Assembly: GCA_905182985.1 (NCBI GenBank)
Contig: CAJJDN010000020.1
Location: 558,441 to 622,440 of the forward strand
DNA: 64,000 nt
Source of the DNA: Paramecium sonneborni
Lineage: Eukaryota; Ciliophora; Oligohymenophorea; Peniculida; Parameciidae
Reading direction: 5' to 3'
The position numbers and the translations under genes are program-made. How positions within the stretch are numbered: the stretch's first letter is position 1; each line of letters opens with the position of its first letter. The notes under the pieces were generated by a model, which did not search any database, was not told where the DNA came from, and saw only the letters and a program-made list of their open reading frames with translations. Shown here piece by piece: positions 12,801 to 24,485 of the stretch.

Positions 12801-15800
12801 AAGACATTTAACAGTTATAATTTAGGTTTAGATAGTAAATTTAATATATGTTAGAAGAGCAAGATATTATGGGATGCGATACATAAAGACATTTAGAAAA
12901 GTATATAATAATTAGTAAATAATCATTCAAAATAATTTTGTAAGATGATTATCTAAAATATCATTTTGTTTTCATCACTTAGTTTGCTAATGGTTTAGGA
13001 GCATATGAATTTAATGGTAAATGCAATGGATAGTTAATCAAATTATTAAAATTAAACAATAAAAAAATTATTGCTATAGGTAACTCTTTACAAAATAATT
13101 ATTTATTTAATAAATCAGATATTAGTTTTACTTTGGCTTAAAATAATCCATTCTATTGCATCACTCAACCTAATTTTGTTGTTAAAAATATTAAACAGAT
13201 ATTTTAGTTATTGTTCTTTTACTGTACTCAATGTTTATAAAATTACATTTCCTTATTGGAAATTCAAATATACAGAAGTATTTTAATAGGATTATCAGTT
13301 TTTGCTATAAGTTTTTCTTAAAGTGATATAGACTTATTTAATTTAATAATATTTTTTCTTATTCCAAGCAATTTGTTCACTTCTATTTTTTAATAATATT
13401 TGCTCATAACATAAATAGATTATGATAAGAAATATTTCAATAGTTTTACAAAGAGATTGTTAATATTAAAAAATGAAAATATTCTTAAATAGGTATGTAA
13501 AATTATAATAATTGCAATTTTTGATTCATCATTTGTAATTTTATTGGAAAAGGCAATTATATAATTAACATATCGTAATGGAATGATAAACTAAACAAAT
13601 TAAGTTGTTTTGCTATATATTGGTATTGAACTTTTAGAGAAAAGTAAATTATTATTTATTGTTTTTGATATGTTAAATGATATTTTGTTTAAAATTAAAC
13701 AAATTCTTATAATTGTGTTTTTAACATTGATTTTGTGCATTTCTTATTTGTTAGTTTAATCAATTTAAGATGATTAGAAGATTTCATTATAATTCAATAA
13801 TTTAGGATTATTAGTTTTTACATTCATGACGATATTTTTAGTTGGTTTGTCATTTATTATTTATTAAATACTTCAAATTAATAATATAGAATTTTCAATT
13901 CCCATAAATAATGCATAATTAGAAATTCATATGAAAGAGATTAATAATATTAAGTAAAACCTCAACTTTGAAACTAACGAGAAAGGACAACTTTAATATA
14001 TCAAGAAAATGATAGAAACATTATTTGAAAACAAGGACATAGTTGATGAATAAATCACAAAATTAATTAAAGTTGATTAAACAGCTATTGATTTTATGGA
14101 TAAAAAGCATGGTTTTTATGATAGGAGAACTGAGAATGATTTTATGGATTTTTTTAGATAACAAAATTGGTAAAAGTACAGTTTGTCTTATGTATTTATA
14201 TTCTATGAAGTAACCATTTTTATTATTCGCCTTTATGAAACAATGATGAATAACTTTTCCATATCAATCTTAATAATAATAATTATCTAATTATTGATGT
14301 AATTGTTGATTGTTATATTATAATTCAAATTCATTAATAATAAAACTTCGCACTAATAATTGTAAATATTATCATTTGGATTGCGATTTGTTTTTAAAAT
14401 CTTAATAGATTTATTGTATTTAAATGAGAGTAAAGAATTTACTGCTTTCCTATATCATACTTTATTTATTATATCATTTGCTCTCACAACATAGCCAAAG
14501 ATAAATATTTATTTATATGCTGCTTTATAATTGATAATGTATCTTTTTAATTTAATATTGGATGGATTCACAATTAAATTTGACAATATTAATGAAGCAA
14601 TATTTTGTATTTTAAAATACTTTTTTATACTCATCGAGATATCCTACCCTATATTTAATTACATACAGAAAATACAATTCTTATAAAGATCATCATATGT
14701 TTATTAAAATAGATTAAGTAAGGAATAAAAGAAAATTAATAGTATTTTGGGTTTATTAATGCCTAGATTTATACAAGAAAGAATGAACAAAGGATAAATA
14801 TAAATATCATAAGATCAAGGAAATGTAAGTGTGTTATTTTGTGACATTTACTAGTTTGATAAAGTAATTAAAGACTAATAAGAAAAAATAATAGAATTTT
14901 TAGACACTATATATCGAGCATTTGATTAATTGTGTTAAAACTATGATTTATAAAAAATTGAAACTGTTGGGAAAACTTATATGGCAGCAGGAGGACTAAA
15001 AGATTATGATGTTGTGATAAGTATGTTGAAGTTTGATTATTTTAGATTAAAAAAATGTGAATAGTACTTCAAGAGCTCTTGAAACAGCAATTTAAATGAT
15101 GGAAACAGTTAAAACAATGAAATATGGAGATAATTAAGATGTTTAATTGAAAATAGGAATACATTATGGTAGAGTGATTGCAGGTGTTATAGGAGTTCAC
15201 AAACCTTAGTTTTCACTTATAGGAGATACAGTTAATACAACAAGTAGAGTATGCAGCACAGGTGAAGCTGGATATATTACTTTAAGTGAGGCTGCATATT
15301 TAAATATAAAGGATAATACTAAATATTAATTTGAAAAAAGATCAGTAGCTGCTAAAGGAAAAGGGATGATTGAAACTTATAAATTAATTATTTAATAAAA
15401 AGAATTGACACGTACATTGACTCCAAAAGTATCTACTTTGGAACATTAAGTTAAAAATCATATCTAAACTAAAGAAACAAAAAAGTTACTTAATTTTAAA
15501 TCATCAACGGATAAAAAAAATATTTTAAAAAGACCTTCTATTTAACCTGCTTAAATTGGAGCTTTAATGTTGAGTGATCATACAAAATCTCCAAAGGTTG
15601 TTATAAGGTAGTTGCATAGAGAAACTTAATCTTCTATTATGCCAAATATGATTTTAAAATAAAAGCCATCAGCAGAACATGATTAAGATGTTAAACGTTT
15701 GAATTCTATCAAATCTAAATCATTTAATTAAGTAACATAATTTTATTTATTTTAAGAATGATGATATTTAAATTAAGGATATTAACCATTCTAGTAATGC

Positions 15801-17827
15801 AAAGACTCCAGGATTTAAAAAAAATTGGATATAAAAACGTCCAAGTGCTTTGGATAACATTTAACCAAATATTTTAACAATACCAAATAATTAATAAGAT
15901 TCAGTTACATAAATTTAATTGCCGATAGATTAAAAGCCTTAAAATTAGGTTGTATCATAATCTTGCTAATAATAAATATTTTAATCTGGTGTGAATCTAT
16001 CTCATTAATCAAATCAATAGTAATTTTTAAATTCAGCTGATTAATTATTAAAGTATTCTGATTAATTCAATGATAATAATAAACAAGAAGGTTTTAATTT
16101 TATTCCTAGACCACAAATTAAGAAAAAAGGAACTATAATCTTAGGAGAGATAATTTAAAAAAAATAAATTATAAAATCAAGCACAAAAATAATACTTCCA
16201 GAAGAAAAAAATTAAATTGTTAAAATATCTGGTGTTGGGGGTGATAGCGATTCTTATATGGATAAAAAATAAATCAGAAACTAAAGATCTTTGAAATTAC
16301 AATAGCTTCAAGATTCTAGTTCTGCTTTAAAAAGAAGTCCTGAATCTAAAAATGAAAAATTAGAAGAATTAGAAATAGCTAAGAAAAAGTTGATTATCAC
16401 ATCTGAATAGAAGTTTGACTATTAGACATTAGAAAAAATAAAGAAATTTAAACTTGATTATGATGAAAAAACTACATTTGAATTTGATAAAAGTTAATTT
16501 AAAAACAATGATCAATAATTATACCATTCTATATACGAAGAATATAAAGAATAAGAAAAATTATAGATGAGATATATTTTGATATTTTTAACAAGCTTTA
16601 ATTTGTGTAAAGGTTTACTACTATTTATAATAAGTTAAGAATTTAATCATAAATAGATTGAATTATTAATAGTTTAAGTTTGCCAATTTATTATATGTTT
16701 GATAGTGACAATATTTTACTCAATGATTTTAGATAATATTAACCAAGAGATATTAAAAATAATTATTTGGATATACTATTTGAGCTATGGTAGCCTATCT
16801 TTATTAATTATTTAATTTGAGAAATAGGAAGAATTTGAAGTAATTTTGTAAACAATTACAATAACTGCTTTGTATATAAATATTTATCTTTCATAAATAT
16901 TAAATTATGAGGATAGATAGAGATTTAGTGCAATATTTATAATATTGATAGCAATAATGATAGTATATGAAGTCTATATTTTAGAATTAATAATTTATGA
17001 ATTGGGAATAGCAGGATTAAGTTATTTTAGTTCAACTTAAGAGAAGGAGTTATTGTTTAAAAATTATTTAATAAGTTTATAGTTATCAACTTAAATTGCA
17101 AAATATGAAAATATGCTTTAATATTTAATGCCTCCTCATGCCTTAAGAAGATTATTAAATCCAGATTAAGAATATACAGATACATTTATGGATGTTTTAG
17201 AAAATACAACAGTATTATTTGCAGATATAGCTGGTTTTACAAAATATTCAAGTTCAGTGGAAGCAGAAACAGTAGTAGATATGTTGAGAAACTTGTTTTC
17301 AAATTTTGATTAGTATTGTTAGAAAGCAGAGATTTATAAATTGTTTACAATAGGGGATTGTTATGTATGTATGGGTGTGCTTGATTGTAAGAAAAGAGAC
17401 CCTGCAGGAGAAGTAAATTTTTAGATATGAAAATAGGCCTAAAAAGTATTGGCATTTGGATTTAGTATGATTGAAATAATCAATCATTATAAAGAAGATC
17501 CATAATATTAGCATCTTAATATGAGGATTGGAGTTCATACAGGTAGAGTTTTAGGAGGTGTTGTTGGAACAGATGTTGTTAGATATGATATTTATGGAGA
17601 AGATGTAACTATAGCAAATTTAATGGAATCCTCAGGATAAGTAATTAATAAATATATTTTAGGAAGGTAAAATACTAGTTAGTGAAATCACTAAAAATTT
17701 AGTTGAAAGCGAATATGAAGGTTTCTAATTTGATTATGCAAAAGATGTTTATCTTCCTTCAAAAAATATAAACATCTCTACTTATTTTGTTTAACCTAGT
17801 GATATAGAGCATAGTTAAAATGATTGA
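9834..17827 (+). CDS. guanylyl cyclase fused to an N-terminal P-type ATPase-like module
   Basis: ATG 9834; seven introns (9948-9970, 10046-10070, 10370-10398, 15021-15045, 15732-15756, 17413-17436, 17641-17662) give 7821 coding nt, 2606 aa, stop TGA 17825-17827. The N-terminal half resembles P4-type ATPases: the VGHIICLQQNEQSPADLLILDSS stretch near residue 190, a long cytosolic part, then helices. However, no DKTGT motif is seen, and the hinge GDGxND reads GNSLQN (about 13075), so pumping is unlikely. Two class III cyclase domains follow, each after a helix block. The first (about residues 1640-1860) has KIETVGKTYMAAGG, a mammalian C2-like form with Glu and Ser at base-recognition sites; the second (about 2395-2590) has FADIAGFT and IGDCYVCMG, C1-like with the metal Asp residues. 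This inverted order and the GTP-type residues are the known ciliate/apicomplexan guanylyl cyclase layout. It makes cGMP at a membrane. Confidence 0.93.
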
Positions 17828-17871
17828 TTTTCTTCCTTAAATTAATATATTAATATTTTATAATTTATTTA

Positions 17872-20800
17872 ATGATTCCATCAAATAAATCACCTTCAGA
17901 AGTTGAAATATTCTTTTTCTATCAATAAGCTATCAATAATTTAGAATAAGGCAGAATTGATGATGGTAAAGCCTAACTTAAGAGTCTACTTCATAGCAAC
18001 TAAATTAAAAATTAAGATCATAGAACTATTTATTATGCTATTTTAATTTCATTAGCAGAGGTTTATGGAAGAAGTAATTCTATTCAAGAGAAATGTGAAG
18101 CCTTAAAATACTACCATGAAAGTAATTCGATTATTGAAGATTGTTGGGAAACAAATAGAAAAATGGCCATCATTTTTAGACAGATTGGACTTATTCCTAG
18201 AGCCTTACATTTAACATAAAAAGCGTATCTATTCAACTAATTAATTTAGTTTAGAAGTTTGTTAGTAGAATTAAGGCAAGCTTATATTATATTATTAAAT
18301 ATGTTGTTTAGCTTTTTTAATTAATGAACTAGACTTATTTAATTAATATTTAGAAATTATGCCTGATGAAAACAAATTGAAATAATAGCTTTTAGAGTTA
18401 GATTTATATATAAAAGAATAAAAAAAAAGTTTGTTTGTTAATGAGCTTCTAGAAGAAAGAACCTCTATTTCTAAAAAAATAGCCTCAATACCAAAAGAAT
18501 ATTTAACTCTAGATTATTTTTATTAAGAATATGAATGTGAAATTTATATTTAAGAAAGTAATCCCTAAAAGTTATTTAAAAAAATCAAAAGATTATTATT
18601 AAATAATTTACAAATTGATGAAAACACAGATGAAGTACACTAAAAAGATTTATCAATTCTTTTGAAAACTTTTTTTGTTATCAAATCTAAAGATGAAAAA
18701 TCAGTTCAAAAAGATAAACATAAAGAATAGATTGAAAAAAATATTAAATAGCGTTTGAAATAAAAATTATTTTATTAAAATGATCAAAACATTCAAGCGA
18801 AATTTTCTTTATAATCTATTTTATAAAAAGAAAATTCTAAATCAGTAGAAATCTTTAAAAATTGTGGTTTAAATATGGAATTAATTTCAATCTTTGGCAA
18901 AAATACAATTTTATAAGATTAATAAGTATAAAATTTAGAATAGAACTAAGCACAATAAATAAGTAATAATGCACTAGGATAATATCTAATCTCAAAATTA
19001 AAAGAATAAAAATTTTATATTTTAAATTTAATAAATTAACTTACAGAACTTATATTTAGAATACCTGAAGATTTAAATTAAGATTAAGAAGTAGTTGATA
19101 AAGCTTAAAAAGATTTGGTTAGATGTTATATTTGGGCATAATATTTTATGAATGAATTTTCAAATGATCCTAAAATAGAATTAAAAATTTTATCCTAATT
19201 GTTCAAAGAATTTAAATTAAGAATTAAAAATGAAAAAACAAAAACAAAGAAATAAAACGTAAAACTAAAAAATCTATAGCGATTAATATTTAAATTTAAT
19301 GATAAATTACTATTTTAAATAAGCTTTAAAAAAGATTAAAAGGAAGAGTAAATTTCTTAAACAAAAGAATTTAAAATGATTATGTCTTAAATTCATAATG
19401 AGTTCAATATCCTAAAAAATTTCTCTCCTCTTGCTAATTAAAATCAACTGAATAAATCTTAGTAGCTAGGAAAAATATTGGAACTCTCTTTAAATGAAAT
19501 ATTAGAATTTTGGGAATCCCCATTTTATTTAGTTGAAAAAGGGGAGTAAACATCTAATTAAGTGGCAAAAATAAAAGCGTTTATAAAAGAAGAAAATAAA
19601 TTATTTGAGCCTTATGATATTTATTAATAAATAATAAACGTGTGTATAAAGTAACTTTATTTTAGAAAATCATAAGATTAATGTAAATAAGTTTTCGCAT
19701 TAATTAAATCAATTTTTGAATCCTTATATAAATCAGTACAAGTGAATAATATAATTGCTTTATGTTATCTCAAATTATCATTTATTTATGGAGCTCTAGA
19801 GGAGGAAGCAAGTTAACCATTAGTTTTATTTTTATCATTTCATTATAAAAAATTAGAATTTCCTTATAAAGAATTATTTTTAATAACTACACTTCAATAA
19901 AGATAGATCAAATTGCGTAAATTTTTTGAACTTTTTAACTTGAATTTAGTAATTAAAGACTTAATTAATTTGAGAATTAAAATGAAATTTGATTATCAAT
20001 ATATTTTTAAAAATTTAATAGATTAATTTTAGGACAGTTTTGATGTGCAATATTATTTAATGCAATAAATTAATGAGAAACCAGGCATATATGGTCATTG
20101 TATTGTTAAAAAAAATTAAGTGTAAATTGAAACTTAACCTATGGATCCTGGCAAAAATTTAATTGATCCAGAAAATTATTCAAGTGAGTCAGAAGAAGAC
20201 TATTGTTTTACTTATCCTTATTAAGTTCATTACAAGGAAATTAAATTAAAGTATGGTGAATTAAATAAATCATTTAAAATTGGATCAAAATAATATAAAA
20301 TTAGTGTTGAAAAATAAAAATATATATCAAGCCATAAAATATCAATAAATTTAGGAGATCCTCAAATATCAAAATAAATAAAAAATATTTCAAAAGAATT
20401 ATTAAAGTAAAAATTCTTATTATGTACTAAGTAGCTTAAAAAAACCTTTATTGTATTTTTTTTTGAAAATTATTATTTTGATCCAATTTAGGAATAAAAT
20501 GAACTATCAGAAGAAGAAATAAAATTTATTGGTTATTTTTTGCCAATTTGTTTTAATTAGTTTGAAGATAAAAAAAAAGTCAGCATTTTTACAACAAATG
20601 TTATTTTAAAATATATTCCTAAAAAAATAGACTCATAAATATATTAATATGCAAATGCATTGAATTAATAAATATTTTCAAAGTAACCATTAAAATAGAT
20701 GCCTAAATTTAATGAAATGAAAGATTAAATAGTGTAATAAAAGTTGTAAAATGAATATATGGCAAATATTTATTATTTATTACAAATAACAGGAGACGAT

Positions 20801-22321
20801 GAAAAAGGTTTTATGTATATACTTTTAGCGATAGCCTTCAATGAAATACCATATTTTTGGAATTATTTGTACATGAAAATTTTTCATCTAGCATATAACT
20901 AGTTAAATTAAAAAGTTCAGACTTCAGACTTTGACTGGTTTATTTCTTAAAAAAAAATATAAGTTCACTTATAAAAATGGTAAAGCTTGATTCATCTTTT
21001 CGAATATAGATTTATTATGGATTTGCTTAAAGCATAACAAAGATAATTAGAATATCAAAGTTAACCAAATGAAAAAAATTATTAAAAAGTGTAACAAGCT
21101 TATTAATTTTTACTCTCTTAAAATTAAATCAATATACCTCTTGATATTTATGAATTGTAACATAATTTTAGAGCGATTTTATTAATTGAAAAAAAAATTA
21201 TGAGAAAACTTAGAAGTGTTTCAATTTAAAGAATTATTTAATCTATTTCCAATTATTCTTAAATTAATAAACTCATTATATAAATGAAAGAATAAAAGTT
21301 GACATATTTTTACAATTCTTCTGAAGGTGAAATTGAAACTATATCAGATTTATAAATAAATGTATACAAATATTTAAGAAGATTTATAAAAACTAATAAT
21401 GGGGAAGGTTTAAAGTTATTAATAGAAACAATAGAAAATCAAATTCCATTGTTGATGGAAGTTACAAAAGATATTGAAGAATTTTAGTATTGTTTCACTC
21501 CAGAACTTAGAACTTTTAAGTCAAATTTGAAGCAAGATCAAAATGAATAATTATATGACATTTGTTAATCTAAACACTATTAACAAAAAATAAATGTTGT
21601 AATGGGTAACTTGAGCTTATTTTTTGAAAGAATTAAATAGAAACTTGGTCATAATGCTCCTTAAAGATATGTGATAGAAGCTATCTATTATTTATGTCAT
21701 ATTTAATTACAAAATAAAAATTTGACAAAAGATAAGCTTGAAAACTTGATACAAATCATTTCTATTATATATTCACCTTAGATTAAAGATTTAGTAAGAT
21801 ATTAAAAACAATATGGAAATGAATATTCTGAACAAGATTAAGTCTTAAGATATTATTATCATCATGATCTGGTTTTCTTCTACTTGAAATAAAAGATTGT
21901 AAAGCTTTTTATTAGAATTCTTTTTGCAAATTAAAAATGGAAAGAACTTTTAGAGTTGTTAGAATAATTGCCAAAAAATTTTGATTTAAGAGGATATCAA
22001 ATTTGTTTTTCTTTTATAGAAAATTAAAAATATTTTAGTGAACCTCAATTATTATAAGATGTCTTATGTCATATTGATTATTTTCTTAAGAGAAATTAAC
22101 AATATGTGTCATTGAATGAAAATCAGGAGTATGAAAAAATGTTTTTGAAATTCTATGATGTGTTTTTATTTAAATAATAAAAAAACAATAAAACAATAAC
22201 GGAAAAAGAAAAATAATTTTAAGCCAAAAAGTTTATAGATCATTAAGTTAGAGTTATGAAAAAAGGCAAAAGAGACTATGCTTAATGTTAAGACAATTAA
22301 AATTTTATAGAAATCTGTTGA
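17872..22321 (+). CDS. large TPR-containing protein, possibly CABIN1/Hir3-like
   Basis: ATG 17872, one intron 18225-18249 (25 nt), stop TGA 22319-22321; 4425 coding nt, 1474 aa. The N-terminal 170 residues are helical repeats with TPR character (for example RQIGLIPRALHLTQKALEVC). Splicing this intron restores the pattern, which supports the model. The rest is a long, mostly helical, Lys/Gln/Leu-rich chain with an acidic SSESEEDY patch in the middle. The size and the N-terminal helix repeats around a tryptophan recall the HIRA-complex subunit CABIN1/Hir3, but this is a weak resemblance by eye. There is no transmembrane segment or signal peptide. Only 44 bp separate it from the cyclase stop. 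Confidence 0.8.
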
Positions 22322-22565
22322 TAAGAGATAATAGATTGTTAATTTATTTTTATTATACATCTAAATATTATATGTTCTTTTAGAAATTCATCATAACTTT
22401 CTTTAAGAAAATAAATTTTTTATATATTTTCGATTCAATTTATACTAATATTAAAAAATTTTGTTTTATTAAATAGTGTTTAAAAATTATTGTAAATTCT
22501 TTAAAAATATTCAATTTATAGATTTATTGAAAAATAATACATAATGGTATTAGTTTTAATTGCTT

Positions 22566-23000
22566 TCAATTAATCATGTCGCTTAAACTTTCTTGGTCAA
22601 TATCTAAAAAATCTAATTTAAAGAATTTTATTTGATATATATAATTATTTGGATAAGATATTTTAAACATATTTCAAAAGATTGAAAACAACATTAGATA
22701 ATAAAATCGATTGATTTGGATAAGGTGATATAAACATAATCATGATAATTTGATTTCTAGAAAAATTGGTGAAGCCTAAGAATTTCTTTTAAAAAATCTG
22801 TTTTTAAATAATCCAAAATCTTTGTTATCATCTTCTTTATCAGTTTTCGAATAATAAATTTCCTACTTCTTTTTCGGGTCTGTGCAAAATTAAATCTTTT
22901 ATTATCTTAGGTAAGTTAGAATCGACTATATTTTTTTATTTGGTTTATGATATAATTCTAATTCCAAAGAATCAAGGCTTGAATTCAAGTCTTCCTACAT
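22566..23000 (-). pseudogene. small gene interrupted by two in-frame TGA codons
   Basis: The minus frame starting ATG 23000-22998 reads 86 aa (acidic and basic residues typical of coding DNA, such as SKTDKEDDNKDFG) to TGA 22742-22740. The same frame continues after it, passes a second TGA at 22676-22674, and ends with a convincing acidic tail (LDFLDIDQESLSDMIN) at TGA 22568-22566. No GT...AG intron removes either TGA. It is either an 86-aa gene with a coding-like 3' region, a decayed gene, or a case of TGA readthrough. A first exon upstream joined by a GTTT...TAG intron is also possible. The product is not recognised. Confidence 0.45.
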
Positions 23001-23576
23001 AAAATATATTTAATTTCAATAAAACATGAATTAAATTTTTTTAATATGACAAAAACATAGTCGTTAATTCCAAATTTTATAATATTACCATTATAGAAAA
23101 AAATCCACTAACAATTTATCAAAATATTTATATTTTTGTAGAATTTAAATATATGCTGAAGACACAAGATTTAATTAAAATACTTAAAACTATAATTAAA
23201 TCTAAAAGAATTAAGTTGGGACATTTATTATCTTGAATAAATGAAAAATAAAGTTTCCATTTCTAGTTTCAGCATCCTAATATCAATGATGCTTTGTAGA
23301 ATGATCATTAGAATGCTAATTGAAGAAATTAGGTAAAAAATATTTAGAATTTAAATAAAAATGATATTGTTTGATTCATCTAGATGGAATTATTTTGATA
23401 ATTAATAATTATGCTTGAGTTCTACTGCTTGAATAATAACTTTATTATATCCCTTTTATATATAGTATTTTGAATATAATTTTTATTAAAAAATAATTAT
23501 AGTAATTTTAAAATACTTTTGAATTAATAATTTAACTTCAAATTTTTAATTAGAATAAATAATAGACTTCATATAG
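23001..23576. other. 576-bp intergenic region, no supported gene
   Basis: AT-rich sequence between a minus-strand and a plus-strand gene. It holds a 63-codon plus-strand frame (23241-23432) with a composition like random AT-rich DNA (Ile/Met/Lys, few Asp/Glu/Gly). I see no repeat or regulatory motif; promoters of the two flanking genes are presumably here. Confidence 0.4.
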
Positions 23577-24428
23577 ATGTCGAAATCTAATCAAGAACTC
23601 TTAGAAAGAGCAATTAAGATGATAAATTAAGATATAGAGATTTATTAAAAGTTAAATACAGTACAATTTGATAAAGGATTGGATTTTTTTGAGATTTATT
23701 CAGAATGCTATGACATAAGCAATGCTATTAATAATAGTATCTAAAGAATAATAAATAATATTGATGAAGAATCAGATAAAGATAATAAAGATAATTAGAA
23801 AAGTGATGGTATAATATAGTTATAATTTTTTCTCATACAAATTGAAAACTAGTAATAAACTGATACAAGATGTTAGAATATCATTGCTATTACAAAAAAA
23901 CTTGTAGCTTTTTTAGAGAGAAATTAAGAGTTTAATAATAAATTCAAAATTTAGAGGGACCAATTAAATTATTTAAGAATAATTTATAATGATCCTCAAT
24001 GTACTAATGCTTTGAAATCCGGACTAAATCTAGTATATATTTATTTTCAAATTTAGCTTACTGAATGGTTAGTTGCGATGTGTTATAAATTTAAAATAAA
24101 TAAAAAAATTGATTTTATAACTAAAACTTTACCCAGAGTATAATATTAAGCAAATGTAGTTTTAGAGTTTTTTTTAAGCTAAGAAGATTAAATTAGTAAA
24201 AACAATTAAGTTGGATAATAAAAAATAACAGAATCTTTTTTATCAGATTAATAGGAAATTGCAGAGATTTTGTCTGATGGATTTGTTTTATAATAATTGA
24301 CAAGTTCATTAATAGGATCCATTTAAGGAGGTTTTTGCAGTATAGGAGAATGGGTATAAGGGGTCATTTAAGCTTCAAATTAGAATTTTAACCAATTGTA
24401 GAATACATAAGAAAAAATAAAAAAATGA
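23577..24428 (+). CDS. hypothetical protein, 283 aa
   Basis: Single-exon frame from ATG 23577 to TGA 24426-24428. The protein is hydrophilic and helical, with an acidic Asp/Lys/Asn patch around residues 60-75 and a more hydrophobic central part (SGLNLVYIYFQIQLTEWLVA). It has no signal peptide, zinc motif or recognised domain. The Gln-rich use of TAA/TAG and balanced charged residues support real coding. It converges on the channel gene with 57 bp between stops. Confidence 0.72.
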
Positions 24429-24485
24429 TACTATAGCTTATTATATTTAGAATTTGTATAAATTAACTACAATTTAGAATAAGTT

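Noticed and set aside
22166..22360. 64-codon minus-strand frame
   Set aside because: It is antisense to the end of the TPR gene and is only seen because standard stops are rare there.
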